A stretch of DNA of 64,000 bases from Verrucomicrobiales bacterium (GCA_028712475.1 JAQTQB010000006.1:1-64000); one strand, 5' to 3'; counted from the first letter of the stretch, positions 31,299 through 40,892 are shown. A program made the numbers and translations. Notes: generated by a model not told the origin, from the letters alone.

Positions 31299-34200
31299 TC
31301 AGCGCGGATAGCGGTTCTTCGCGATGTCCAGCGACCGCTCGACAATCGCGTCCATGTCTTCCGTTGTCAGCGCGATGCCATGCTCCGCCTTCAAGTCATA
31401 GAGCAGATCGTCAATCGCGTTGCGCATTTCATTTTGCACGTCCAGGTTTGTGACCCAATCCACCACGCGCCGGCTGGCGATGGCGTCGTCAATTCGCACG
31501 GCGATCTCCGCCGCCACGACCGCCAGCGAATCTTCCGGCAGCCCCAGCCGCCCAACGACCTCGTTCACCACGCCGTAAAACGCTTTTGCCACGTCGCGAT
31601 CGCGCAGGATTTCCGGCAGCTTGTCCCCGGTGCGGCTCAATACCGATTCCATGACTTCCGTGACGCGGTTCAAATAATCTTTTTCACTGATGCGTTGCCG
31701 CCGGTAGTCGTCAATCGTGTCCTGCAAAATTTTTCCGAACCGCCGGTAAAACACCGGGTCTTCGTCCATCTTCTCCGTGATCGTCCGCGCCGTCCGGTGC
31801 GCAATCGTGTCCGCTTTCGACGCCGCGCTCTCCAGCTTTTCCACTTCCTTCTTGAACGCATCGCGTTCAAAGATGTTCACCGGTGGCGTCACCTGCTGGA
31901 TGCCTTCCGAATGGACGTGCGTATCAATCAGCTTTTGCACGCGCTTTTCGTAATCCTTGTAATCGACTTCTTCCGCGTAGCGCTGCTTCACCGACACGCG
32001 CAGCTTGAGGAAAAACGCCAGGTCGGTTTTGTAGCGCTGGACGGTTTTCTCCGGTGTCTCGCGCAGGAATTGCATCGTCGCCAGCGCCACGCCCAGCGTG
32101 CGGGCATAGGCGTTCAGCTTTTCGTAAAATTGTCCGCGCACGTCCTCGTCACCCAGCAGCCGTTCATATTTCTCCTTGTCCTTTGAACCCTTCACCGTTT
32201 TGAACACGTCCCACAGCTCGGAATGTTTTTGCGGCAGGCGTTTGATTTCATCGGCCACGTCCGTCACCGTGCCGGCGATTTCGTCTTTTTCAAATCCGGG
32301 CAGCGCCGCGTAAATGTCCATCGCCTCGCCCAGCTTTTGCAGCACGCCGTAGTAATCCATGATGAAGCCGAAATCCTTGCCGCCGGCCAGCCGGTTCACG
32401 CGGGCGATGGCTTGCAACAGATTGTGCTCCACAAACGACCGGCACAGATACAACACGGTGTTTTTCGGCGCGTCAAAACCCGTCAGCAGTTTGCTGACGA
32501 CGATCAGGATTTCCGGCTCCGGTGCGTGCTTGAATCCGTTGATGACTTGTTCCAGGTATTGTTTCTCTGTGCCGTATTTCGCCATCATTTTTTTCCAGAA
32601 CGCCCGCACTTCTTCCGTGTCCACTTCATACACGTCCTCTTGTTCGTCGCGCGTGTCCGGCGCGGAGATAACCACTTCGCTCGTCACCTTGCCGAACTCG
32701 TCCAGATATTTTTTGTATTTCAGCGCCGTCGCCTTGTTGGGCGCGGCCAGTTGCGCCTTGAACCCGGTGCCCTGCCAGTTCTGCGAAAAATGTTCGCTGA
32801 TGTCGAACGCCGCTTCATACACCTTGCGGTCGGCCTTGTTCAACTGGTCCGCCGAGGCGAATTTCTTTTTCAAGTCCGCCCGTTGCGCGTCGCTCAAGGG
32901 TTTCGTCACCACTTCAAACCATTTGTCTATCGCCTTTTGATCCACCTGTTGCAGCACCAGCCGGCCTTCATACAGCAGCGGCACCACCGCCTTGTCGCGC
33001 ACGGCCTGGTCAATCGTGTAGGCCGGCTCGATGTAGCCGCCGAATTTGTTCGCCGTCTTGTGCTCCTTTTTCATCAGCGGCGTGCCGGTGAAGCCGATGA
33101 AACACGCTTTCGGTAAAACCTTTTCCATCTTCGCGCCCGTCTCGCCATACACGCTCCGATGGCTTTCATCCACCAGCACGAACAAATTCGGCGAATCATT
33201 CTTGAACTCGCCCGCGTCCACCGCCGACGCAAATTTGTCTATGACCGTCGTGATGACGTTCACCTTGCCCTCGGTGATCAGTTTGGTCAGATGCTTGCCG
33301 GTTTGCGCCTGCACCGGTTCCAGCCCGCAATGATGGAACGTCTTTTTGATTTGCTCGTCCAGATCCACGCGGTCAGTCACCAGCACAATGACCGGATTCG
33401 GGATCTCGCGTTCCAGCGCCAGCGATTGCGCCAGCATCACCATCGTCAAAGATTTGCCCGACCCTTGCGTGTGCCACACCACGCCGCCCAGCCGCCGGCC
33501 ATCCGCGCCGGGCTTGCGCACGCGGGCGAGGATGCTGTTCACCGTGAAGTATTGCTGGTAACGGGCAATCTTCTTTTCGCCCGCGTCATACACGATGAAA
33601 CGCCACGCCAGTTCAATCAGCCGTTCCGGCCGGCACAGGCTGTAAAGCGCCCGATCCTGTTCCGTCACTTCGCGGCCTTCGGCTTCCAGATCGTCAAAAT
33701 AGGTCCGCACATAGGCGTAACGCTCGGCGAACAGCCGGTCTTTTTGCGCCCGGCTCAATGGCCGGTTCACCAGCGCTTGAATCTCTTTCGTCACGTCCTC
33801 CAGCTCGCGCCACTTCGCCCAAAACGCCGCCGCCGTTCCCGTCGTCGCGTAGGCCGCATCGTTCGCCGCCACGCCGAGCAGCAGTTGCGAGAACACAAAC
33901 AGTTTCGGGATGTAATCATCCGCCTGGTTGCGGATATGCTGGCTGATGGCTTGATCCAGCGGGTCTTTCATGTCCGACCGCTTGCACTCGATGATGCAGA
34001 GGGGAATTCCATTTACGAAGAGGACAACATCCGGGCGACGCGTCGCCTTGCTGGCCGTTTGCTCGACTTCAAATTCCTCGACGACGTGAAACACGTTGTT
34101 CGCCGGGTTGCGCCAGTCAATGAAGTTGAGCGTGAAACTTTTTGTGTCGTCCTCGACGGTTTGTTCCATCGCCTTGCCCAGCACCAGCAGGTCGTAAATT

Positions 34201-34484
34201 TTTTCGCTCGTCCGCACCAGCCCGTCGAACGGCACATCCTTGAGCGCCAGGATTGCCGACTGGATGTTCGCTTCCGAAAATTCGTATTGCTTGCCGCGAT
34301 AATTGATGCGGTTCAGCTTCCGCAGTTGTTCCGCGAGGATGTTTTCCAACAGCACGTTGCCCAGCTTGCCCTTGCGCTCCAGAAAAACTTCCTGCGGGCG
34401 CAGGTAGGTGAAGCCGAGGTTTTGCAGCAGTTGCAACGCCGGCACCTGCGAAACGTGATCTTCTTGGAAGGACGGCTTGTTCAT
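31299..34484 (-). CDS. hsdR: Type I restriction enzyme R subunit
   Basis: 1061 residues. The N-terminal nuclease core shows RPDVVLFVNGIPLCIIECKRSD (PD-(D/E)XK) and the translocase motor has Walker A HTQGSGKS, DEAD-box-like LVDESHRSVYG and motif III GFTGTPL, plus the later helicase segments (ALKYKKYLDE, VVSKLLTGFDAP, QAIARVNRL). The C-terminal helical region contacts the methyltransferase. It cleaves unmodified DNA after translocation. The gene order hsdM-hsdS-hsdR is normal, with 25 bases to hsdS. Confidence 0.97.
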   Translation of the reverse strand: MNKPSFQEDHVSQVPALQLLQNLGFTYLRPQEVFLERKGKLGNVLLENILAEQLRKLNRINYRGKQYEFSEANIQSAILALKDVPFDGLVRTSEKIYDLLVLGKAMEQTVEDDTKSFTLNFIDWRNPANNVFHVVEEFEVEQTASKATRRPDVVLFVNGIPLCIIECKRSDMKDPLDQAISQHIRNQADDYIPKLFVFSQLLLGVAANDAAYATTGTAAAFWAKWRELEDVTKEIQALVNRPLSRAQKDRLFAERYAYVRTYFDDLEAEGREVTEQDRALYSLCRPERLIELAWRFIVYDAGEKKIARYQQYFTVNSILARVRKPGADGRRLGGVVWHTQGSGKSLTMVMLAQSLALEREIPNPVIVLVTDRVDLDEQIKKTFHHCGLEPVQAQTGKHLTKLITEGKVNVITTVIDKFASAVDAGEFKNDSPNLFVLVDESHRSVYGETGAKMEKVLPKACFIGFTGTPLMKKEHKTANKFGGYIEPAYTIDQAVRDKAVVPLLYEGRLVLQQVDQKAIDKWFEVVTKPLSDAQRADLKKKFASADQLNKADRKVYEAAFDISEHFSQNWQGTGFKAQLAAPNKATALKYKKYLDEFGKVTSEVVISAPDTRDEQEDVYEVDTEEVRAFWKKMMAKYGTEKQYLEQVINGFKHAPEPEILIVVSKLLTGFDAPKNTVLYLCRSFVEHNLLQAIARVNRLAGGKDFGFIMDYYGVLQKLGEAMDIYAALPGFEKDEIAGTVTDVADEIKRLPQKHSELWDVFKTVKGSKDKEKYERLLGDEDVRGQFYEKLNAYARTLGVALATMQFLRETPEKTVQRYKTDLAFFLKLRVSVKQRYAEEVDYKDYEKRVQKLIDTHVHSEGIQQVTPPVNIFERDAFKKEVEKLESAASKADTIAHRTARTITEKMDEDPVFYRRFGKILQDTIDDYRRQRISEKDYLNRVTEVMESVLSRTGDKLPEILRDRDVAKAFYGVVNEVVGRLGLPEDSLAVVAAEIAVRIDDAIASRRVVDWVTNLDVQNEMRNAIDDLLYDLKAEHGIALTTEDMDAIVERSLDIAKNRYPR

Positions 34485-34509
34485 ATTTCAGCTTTCAGGT
34501 TTCAGCGTT

Positions 34510-35757
34510 TCAGATTTTGACCCGGACTTCTCCCGTCAAAAGTTTTTGCATCAGTCCGCGCTTTTGCTCCTTCAACGCTTCCAGTTGCTTTTCCAGCAGC
34601 TTGATTTCTTCGTCGCAGGTGTTCAGCACGGCGGCAATCCGTTTTTGTTCCGGCACCGTTGGCAGAAACACTTTGATCAGCGCAAATTCATCCCACCGTA
34701 GCGCGCCGCGCCGCGCGATGGAACCGCTCGTGTTCACTTCAAAAATGTGCCGGTAAAGTTCGGTCTTGATCAGTTTCCAGAAAAATTCATGGTCAACGCC
34801 CGGCTTCGTTCGGAAAACGGTATACATCGGACTTATCAGCGCCGCGTCGTGCAGGTTTTGGTAGCCGATGGAACCTTCTTCAATGTGGTTGGTGGCGTAG
34901 GCAAAATCGCCGCGCTCGACAATCCGGTAAGTGCTCGTGTCCTCGCTGAAAATCCGTTTGCCGAAATACTCCAGCGAGTTCACCAAACCGCGATACTTGG
35001 TGCAGGACAGCACCGGCAATTCCCTGCCGCCGCCATTTTTTTTGCCGGCCTCATCAGCAATGTCGCCCATGTGAACCTGTGACCAATCTGCTGGAAAGTT
35101 TCCGAAGCGGGTTTTAACCTTTTTGTCGCTTCGGACAAATTCTTTGAACCGCGTCTGTCCCGTGACAAGTTGCTGCATCAGTCCCCGCTTGCGTTCCACC
35201 TTCGCCGCCACGAAGGATTCCAATTTCAAAATTGCGTTGTTCCATGACTCAATGATTGATGAAATCTTTTCCTGCTCTTCCAATGGCGGACGCAACAAAC
35301 GAATGTGCTGGGCATCGCGCCAATAGATTGCGGCAACACTTGTCGTCCCAGTTGCAATTGCCCGAAGTTGCATTATAGCACGGCGCGAATTCAGAATTAG
35401 ATTGCCAAAACCTTTCGTGAAGCCTCTGCTTTCGTCAAAATCAATTCGCAAGATATTCGAGTTAAAAACAGCTCGCGGTAATTCTTCACGCCACATTGCC
35501 ACCTTGCCCACCAGGTCGAGCGTGTTGCGTGTGTTGAAAAGAATGTCCCCTCGTTTAAGAACATCGTCGGAGAAATAATCCGCACCCTCTGGCATCCGTT
35601 CGACCGTTGCCAGTTGAATTCTTCCACGCCCAAGGTTGCCCATTTTTATTACTGGAATCCCAAGATAAGTTCCGTTGCATTCGTAATTGCCGCCAAGCCG
35701 CGTGGCCGCCGTGGCTTCACCAAGCGTTACTTGCTTCCAGCCTGAAGGCAAATTCAT
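34510..35757 (-). CDS. hsdS: Type I restriction-modification S subunit
   Basis: 415 residues with two target-recognition domains, each followed by a conserved spacer helix (EEQEKISSIIESWNNAILKLESFVAAKVERKRGLMQQLVTGQTRFKEF and PEQKRIAAVLNTCDEEIKLLEKQLEALKEQKRGLMQKLLTGEVRV). TRD1 is about 1-170 and TRD2 about 215-360. It sets the bipartite DNA target for both HsdM and HsdR. The start overlaps hsdM by four bases. Confidence 0.96.
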   Translation of the reverse strand: MNLPSGWKQVTLGEATAATRLGGNYECNGTYLGIPVIKMGNLGRGRIQLATVERMPEGADYFSDDVLKRGDILFNTRNTLDLVGKVAMWREELPRAVFNSNILRIDFDESRGFTKGFGNLILNSRRAIMQLRAIATGTTSVAAIYWRDAQHIRLLRPPLEEQEKISSIIESWNNAILKLESFVAAKVERKRGLMQQLVTGQTRFKEFVRSDKKVKTRFGNFPADWSQVHMGDIADEAGKKNGGGRELPVLSCTKYRGLVNSLEYFGKRIFSEDTSTYRIVERGDFAYATNHIEEGSIGYQNLHDAALISPMYTVFRTKPGVDHEFFWKLIKTELYRHIFEVNTSGSIARRGALRWDEFALIKVFLPTVPEQKRIAAVLNTCDEEIKLLEKQLEALKEQKRGLMQKLLTGEVRVKI

Positions 35758-37244
35758 ACCCCAAGTTCCTTCAAATAACCGGCCATCTGTTTCCGCACGC
35801 CGGCCAGTTGGTTTTCCAAGTTGTCAATTTCCTTTTGCACGGCCTTGAGGTTCACCGGTTTTTCCGGTTCAAACGTGTCCACATACCGCGGAATGTTCAG
35901 GTTGAAATCGTTCTCGGCAATTTCCTCCGGCGTGGCGCGGTAAGCGTATTTCTCCACCGTCTTGAACGCCTTGTAGGTCGCCACAATTTTAGCAATGTGT
36001 TCGCTGCCCAGCTTGTTCTGGTTCGTGCCTTCCACATATTCCCGGCTGGCATCAATAAACAACACGTCCTTGGTTTTCTTGCCCTTGTTGAAAATCATGA
36101 TCGTCGCCGGGATGCCGGTGCCGAAGAAAAGTTTTTCCGGCAAACCAATCACGCACTCCAGCGCATTTTCCTCAATCAATGCTTGGCGAATCCGGCCTTC
36201 ACCGCCGCCCCGGAACAGCACACCATGCGGCGCGACGACGCCCACCTTGCCGCTGCCCTCGACGGCGGTTTCAACCATGTGGCTGATGAAGGCATAATCG
36301 CCCTTGCTCTTGGGCGGCACGCCGCGATGAAACCGGTGGAACTTGTCCGCGTCCGCCGTCTCCGCGCCCCACTTGTCCAGCGAGAACGGCGGATTGGCCA
36401 CGACGGTATCAAACTTCATCAGCGCATCTTTCTCGATGAGCTTCGGATTGTTGATGGTGTCGCCCCATTCAATCCGCGCCGCGTCCTTGTTGTGGACGAG
36501 CATGTTCATCCGGCACAGCGCCCAAGTGCTGCCGTTCATTTCCTGCCCGTAGAGGGAATAATCATTGTCGCCCACCTGGTCGCCCACCTGGATCAGCAGC
36601 GAGCCGGAACCGCACGTCGGGTCACAGATGCGGCTGCCTTTTTTGGGCGCGAGCAGTTTCGCCAGCAGTTCCGAGACTTCGCCCGGCGTGTAGAACTCGC
36701 CGCCCTTTTTGCCGGCATCGCTGGCGAACCGGCCAATTAGATACTGGTAGGTGTTGCCGATAATGTCCTCCTTGCCGACGCGGGACGGCCGCAAATCCAT
36801 TTCTTCGCCCGCAAAATCTTCCAGCAAATCCTTGAGCCGCTTGTTGCGCTCCTTGGTCTGGCCGAGGTTGGCTTCGGAATTGAAATCAATGTTGCGGAAC
36901 ACGCCTTCCAACTTGGCCTTGTTCGCATCTTCAATCTGCTCCAGCGCCACGTTGATCAGCTCGCCGATGTTCGCCTCATTGCGCTTGGCGTAAAGGGTGT
37001 AATAGTCGCAGCCGTCCGGCAGCACAAAGCGTTCGCGCGCCAGCCGCCGCGCCACGCGCTCCTTGTCGCCCTTGAACTCCTTGGCGTATTCCTCGCGCTT
37101 GTCTTTCCACACGTCAGACAGGTATTTCAGGAACAGCATCACGAGGATGTAATCCTTGTATTGCGCCGGGTCTATCGTGCCGCGAAACGTGTCACACGCC
37201 CGCCATGCCACGTTATTGATTTCGTCTTGGTTAATCGGTTTCAT
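35754..37244 (-). CDS. hsdM: Type I restriction-modification M subunit
   Basis: 496 residues from ATG 37244 (KPINQDEINNVAWRACDTFRGTIDPAQYKDYILVMLFLKYLSD). SAM-binding motif I appears as ICDPTCGSGSLL, preceded by the type-I-specific FYTPGEVSELLAKLL, and the adenine-methylation motif IV as NPPF. It should methylate adenine in the HsdS-selected target. The half-size S gene ends 22 bases upstream. Confidence 0.97.
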   Translation of the reverse strand: MKPINQDEINNVAWRACDTFRGTIDPAQYKDYILVMLFLKYLSDVWKDKREEYAKEFKGDKERVARRLARERFVLPDGCDYYTLYAKRNEANIGELINVALEQIEDANKAKLEGVFRNIDFNSEANLGQTKERNKRLKDLLEDFAGEEMDLRPSRVGKEDIIGNTYQYLIGRFASDAGKKGGEFYTPGEVSELLAKLLAPKKGSRICDPTCGSGSLLIQVGDQVGDNDYSLYGQEMNGSTWALCRMNMLVHNKDAARIEWGDTINNPKLIEKDALMKFDTVVANPPFSLDKWGAETADADKFHRFHRGVPPKSKGDYAFISHMVETAVEGSGKVGVVAPHGVLFRGGGEGRIRQALIEENALECVIGLPEKLFFGTGIPATIMIFNKGKKTKDVLFIDASREYVEGTNQNKLGSEHIAKIVATYKAFKTVEKYAYRATPEEIAENDFNLNIPRYVDTFEPEKPVNLKAVQKEIDNLENQLAGVRKQMAGYLKELGV

Positions 37245-37266
37245 GGTTGGTAAATGGTAGTTGGTT

Positions 37267-37857
37267 TCAAGTTGTCCGCGCACTGGATCGCCGCACCGCT
37301 TCCAGCATCAGGCCGTCAATCAGCACGCGACGGCGCTCGCGGATTTGCCCGAGCAGGTGTTGCTCTTGCAGGTTGAGTTTTTGGATGCCGGCAATGTGGT
37401 TCTGCATCTCGATGCTCGGCAGCGGCACTTCCAGCGCAGCAAACGCCGACATCGGCACGAACGGCACCGCCGATCCACGCCGCAGGGCGCGGATTTTTTC
37501 CTGTGTCTCCGGCAGGTTCAGAAACCAGGTCAGGTAATCAGGGAAGGCCACCTGTCCCGCCGTCCGCAAAACGAACAAATGCGGCGCGGCCACCACGTCG
37601 CCGCAGTCGGCGGCAAATGTCGCCGCCTCATTCCGCACGCCGCGCCCGATGAACAGCACGTCGCCGAAGTGCAACTGGTGGTTGCCGGGACCGCCGGGCA
37701 GGACTAAATGCGTCTGCACGTCCTCGACTACGCCCGCGTCCGCGCGAACGTCTCCCATTTGCACGAGCCGGCAGTTTCCGCGCTCCACACGGTCAATGCG
37801 CCCCCGGAACGGATAGCCCGTTCGGATTTGCGCCAGTGTGCCAAGTTTCTCAATCAT
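37267..37857 (-). CDS. Half-size S-subunit homologue (single TRD)
   Basis: 196 residues from ATG 37857. A single target-recognition-like domain (IRTGYPFRGRIDRVERGNCRLVQMGDVR...VLFIGRGVRNEAA...VPFVPMSAFAALEVPLPSIEMQNHIAGIQKLNLQEQHLLGQIRERRRVLIDGLM), one conserved helix only. This is a genuine short S-like protein, not a truncated copy of hsdS, since the sequence is different. It is the first gene of the RM operon. Half-S proteins can dimerise to act as a whole S, giving an alternative specificity, or act as regulators. Confidence 0.85.
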   Translation of the reverse strand: MIEKLGTLAQIRTGYPFRGRIDRVERGNCRLVQMGDVRADAGVVEDVQTHLVLPGGPGNHQLHFGDVLFIGRGVRNEAATFAADCGDVVAAPHLFVLRTAGQVAFPDYLTWFLNLPETQEKIRALRRGSAVPFVPMSAFAALEVPLPSIEMQNHIAGIQKLNLQEQHLLGQIRERRRVLIDGLMLEAVRRSSARTT

Positions 37858-37896
37858 GTGCTTTTCATCAGCTACGCGCACCCCGCGTCACCTGAC

Positions 37897-37961
37897 GTGA
37901 ATGACTTTACCGCAATGCGTAACATTGTCAAATACTTTTTTTACGCAGTAAAGCCATTCAC
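37897..37961. promoter_or_regulatory. Promoter with nested inverted repeat for the RM operon
   Basis: On the minus strand TTGACA (plus-strand 37926-37931) and TAAAGT (37904-37909) are spaced 16 bases, a good sigma-70-type promoter pointing at the half-S gene. The same DNA is a nested inverted repeat (GTGAATG..CATTCAC, CTTTAC..GTAAAG, TGCGTAA..TTACGCA), so operators overlap the promoter. Confidence 0.7.
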
Positions 37962-38110
37962 GCACAAGGCACGCGCAACCACATGAAACCATACCCAATG
38001 TAATTGGCCGTCAATCAGGAGTCGCGCCACCATTGCCACTCGAAAAAAATCCCCGGTTATTTTTTACTGGGACAGCCAATGTCCAACCCTCTCGCGTAAA
38101 GTGGCGGGGT

Positions 38111-38368
38111 ATGAAACTAAAAAACCTCGTTCCGCAACGCTTCCGCAACCGCCTCGTCCGCCAGTTTGGCCGGGCCAGGCTCATCCGCCTGCCCAACGGC
38201 CAGCACGAACTGGTCGGCGGCACTGACGCCGACCGCGCCAACGCCTTTGAATGGGCGTCGCTCTTCGCGCATGAAATCGTGTTCACGCATTTTCACCGCG
38301 AGGAACCCGCTCGCCGCCGCCCGCGCCAGCCGTGGTTCGCGCCCCGGCTGCAACCCGTTTGCCCGTGA
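38111..38368 (+). CDS. Small hypothetical protein upstream of Y-family polymerase
   Basis: 85 residues from ATG 38111 (MKLKNLVPQRFRNRLVRQFGRARLIRLPNGQHELVGGTDADRANAFEWASLFAHEIVF...). A basic N-terminus and a compact acidic/aromatic middle; the C-terminus is Arg/Pro-rich. It is followed after 83 bases by the polymerase gene, so it may be part of the same operon. No known family. An inverted repeat GGACA-GCCAA-TGTCC (about 38069-38083) upstream may be an operator. Confidence 0.6.
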   Translation: MKLKNLVPQRFRNRLVRQFGRARLIRLPNGQHELVGGTDADRANAFEWASLFAHEIVFTHFHREEPARRRPRQPWFAPRLQPVCP

Positions 38369-38451
38369 CGCTGTCACTTGTGAACAACTCGGCATGGACG
38401 GACGCGGGCGATGCGGTAGCGTGTCTGGCTGGCCCGTGCGGCCCGCACCCG

Positions 38452-39759
38452 ATGAGCGCCCGCAACAACCGCATTTTGCACATTGACGGAGATTCATTCT
38501 TCGCCAGTTGCGAAATCGCGCTCGATTCCAAGCTGGAGGGGCGGCCGGTGTGGGTTGGCGGCGGGCGGCGCGGCGACGGCATCGTGATCGCGGCCAACCG
38601 GCTGGCAAAAAAATACGGCATCAAAACCGGCACGGCCTGTTTCGAGGCGAAACGGCTTTGCCCCAGCGGCGTCTTGTGCAAACCGCACTACGACGCCTAC
38701 CGCGAGTTGTCGCGGCAGATGTTCAAAATTCTGGAGGAATACGCGCCCACGCTCGTCCCGTATTCGATTGACGAAGGTTTTCTGGATTTCTCCACGATGG
38801 AGGATTGCGTCTGGCGCAACACCACGCCGACGGATTATGTCCAAGGCATCCGCGAGCGTATCAAAAAGGAAGTCCGGTTGCCGGTGACGGCGGGGCTGGC
38901 GAACTCCGCCAAACTCGCCAAGCTCGCCACCGACGCCGCCAAAGGCGTCGGTTTCCTCGAAGTCCCGCCGGGGCGGGAAAAAGATTTTTTGAATGACCGT
39001 CCCGTGTCGGAAATGTCCGGCATCGGCAAGAATCGGGAACGATCCATCAAAGCGCTTGGCGCGCTGACGTTCGGCCATGTGGCGAAACTGCCGTCCATGC
39101 TGCTAAAGCAGAAGTTCGGCATTTGGGGGCAACAGCTTTGGCTGTTTGCGAACGGCCAATGGAACGAGCCGCTGGTTTTGGAGATCAAAGACCGCACGAC
39201 GATTTCCAGCAGCACCACGCTCCCGCAGGATGAACCCGACTACGAGGCGGCGCTGACCTTCATGTTGAGCGAATCCACGCGGTTGACCGGCCAGTTGCGC
39301 CGGGAGCAGATGCAGGCGCGGGAATTTAGCGTGGCCGTCCGGTTCACGAATTTTACCGAAGTCGGCACCAGCCACCGATTCAAGCATCCGCAGTTTCTAA
39401 ATTCCGTCATCAACGAGGTGATGGAGCAGATGTTTCGCGGCATCATGGCCGGCCAGCGGTTGCCAGTGCGACAGATTCGGATTGCAATGTTCAATCTTGA
39501 ACGGCTGGACACGCATCCGACGCTTTGGGGGCGGACGCAGGAAGAACGCTGGGGCGCGCTGGACGACGCCACGCATGAATTGAATCAGCGGCTTGGCAAA
39601 ACCGCGCTGATGACCGGCGCGCAACTGGCGTTGCGGCACATTGACGAATCGCAAAAGCAGCCCAAGGCCAAATGCCCGTTCACGCCGCAGCGCGAAATGA
39701 TAACCAAACTTTGGGGCGCGGACGGCCCGGCCAAACCAGTCCAAGGGACTTTATTGTGA
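38452..39759 (+). CDS. Y-family DNA polymerase (DinB/UmuC-like)
   Basis: 435 residues from ATG 38452. Catalytic residues are in HIDGDSFFASCE (D12) and in YSIDEGFLDFS (D107, E108). The finger and thumb regions follow (TAGLANSAKLAKLATDAAKGVGFLEV, GIGKNRERSIKALGALTFGHVAKL), and the little-finger domain continues to about residue 390. This is the error-prone lesion-bypass type (DinP/UmuC). It is longer than DinB only by a short tail. Placed in the element's plus-strand set with an HMCES protein gene downstream. Confidence 0.92.
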   Translation: MSARNNRILHIDGDSFFASCEIALDSKLEGRPVWVGGGRRGDGIVIAANRLAKKYGIKTGTACFEAKRLCPSGVLCKPHYDAYRELSRQMFKILEEYAPTLVPYSIDEGFLDFSTMEDCVWRNTTPTDYVQGIRERIKKEVRLPVTAGLANSAKLAKLATDAAKGVGFLEVPPGREKDFLNDRPVSEMSGIGKNRERSIKALGALTFGHVAKLPSMLLKQKFGIWGQQLWLFANGQWNEPLVLEIKDRTTISSSTTLPQDEPDYEAALTFMLSESTRLTGQLRREQMQAREFSVAVRFTNFTEVGTSHRFKHPQFLNSVINEVMEQMFRGIMAGQRLPVRQIRIAMFNLERLDTHPTLWGRTQEERWGALDDATHELNQRLGKTALMTGAQLALRHIDESQKQPKAKCPFTPQREMITKLWGADGPAKPVQGTLL

Positions 39760-39802
39760 TCGCACCAATGCAACTTTGTTCGCCGCCGGTTGTTTCAAGA
39801 TT

Positions 39803-40078
39803 ATGATAAAGCTCTTAAATTTTTTGCTCGAAATTGAAAGTTGGTGCCGCAGCCAGCCAAGGAAGTTTTGGCGTCATTGCTGGAATCTGTTCCGATTTAT
39901 GGCCGTGTGGATCATCGGCAAAATGATTTTGGACGGATTGCAGCAGCATTTCCCGCTTGAGCATTACACTTTGATTTCAATTTGCTTCTACATTGTGTTG
40001 GCCGTTGCGGTCGGTTGGTTTGTCCGGCGTGCCTATGTCGGCATGGAGCGCGACCTGGACTTTTACACGGAAGATTGA
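39803..40078 (+). CDS. Small membrane protein
   Basis: 91 residues from ATG 39803: two hydrophobic segments (about FMAVWIIGKMILDGL and TLISICFYIVLAVAVGWFV), with a basic N-terminal helix and a C-terminal acidic DLDFYTED. No recognised family. It follows the polymerase gene by 43 bases and precedes the HMCES gene by 24 bases on the same strand. Confidence 0.65.
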   Translation: MIKLLNFLLEIESWCRSQPRKFWRHCWNLFRFMAVWIIGKMILDGLQQHFPLEHYTLISICFYIVLAVAVGWFVRRAYVGMERDLDFYTED

Positions 40079-40102
40079 GCCGCCGGGAATCGCCGTTCAT
40101 CC

Positions 40103-40810
40103 ATGTGCGGACGCTACACCATCACGCAGGATTTGGCCGGGCTGGAAAAGCTCGTCCGCTTCATTTGCAAAGTTGCCGATTTCAAGCCGCGCTACAATCT
40201 CGCCCCGCGCCAGCACGCGCCCGTCCTCGTTTGGGAAAACGGCCAGCCCGTTTTGAAACCGATGCGCTGGGGACTCATCCCGCCTTGGGCGAAAGATGAA
40301 ACCATCGGCGACAAGTTGACCAACGCCCGCGCCGAAACCATTGCCGAGAAAACCAGCTACCGCCGCCCGTTCGAGAAACAGCGCTGCCTGATTCCCGCCG
40401 ATGGCTTTTACGAATGGCAAAGCACGCCCACCGGCAAACAGCCCTTCCGGTTCACGCGCAACGATGGCGGATTTTTTTGCATGGCCGGGCTTTGGGAAAA
40501 ATGGATCCGCCCGCACCGCGACGGCGAGCTTGGCTTGGATGACACCGGGCCAAGCGTCAGCCAGTTGGTTGAGACGTTCACCGTCATCACCACCACGCCG
40601 AACCCGATGGTGGCAAAAGTTCACGACCGGATGCCGGTGATTTTGGGGCCGGAGCATTATCAGTGGTGGCTGGAACCGCAGCGGTTCGAGCCGGAGTTTT
40701 TGAAAACCCTGTTGCGCCCCTATCCCGCCGAGGAAATGGCGTGCTGCCGCGTTTCCAAATTGGTGAACAGCGCCAAGAACGATTCCGCTGATTGTCTCCA
40801 GCCCGGCTGA
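40103..40810 (+). CDS. SOS response-associated peptidase (HMCES/YedK family)
   Basis: 235 residues. The catalytic cysteine C2 in MCGRYT, the conserved YNLAPRQ and MRWGLIPPWAKD blocks, ADGFYEWQ (E) and AKVHDRMPVIL (H) are all present. HMCES/YedK crosslinks covalently to abasic sites in single-stranded DNA and shields them from cleavage; family members often lie with lesion-bypass polymerase genes. Here it sits two genes after a Y-family polymerase, a replication-damage-tolerance pair carried by the element. Confidence 0.92.
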   Translation: MCGRYTITQDLAGLEKLVRFICKVADFKPRYNLAPRQHAPVLVWENGQPVLKPMRWGLIPPWAKDETIGDKLTNARAETIAEKTSYRRPFEKQRCLIPADGFYEWQSTPTGKQPFRFTRNDGGFFCMAGLWEKWIRPHRDGELGLDDTGPSVSQLVETFTVITTTPNPMVAKVHDRMPVILGPEHYQWWLEPQRFEPEFLKTLLRPYPAEEMACCRVSKLVNSAKNDSADCLQPG

Positions 40811-40892
40811 ATTATCACACGCCCTGGACAACGCCTGTCCATCCGAAAATTGTTTCCTTCGGATTTTCGTATTGTCCCGGCAGCCGGCGGAT

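Noticed and set aside
38332-38451. N-terminal extension of the Y-family polymerase
   Set aside because: The catalytic ILHIDGD motif starts a few residues after ATG 38452, the normal family start.
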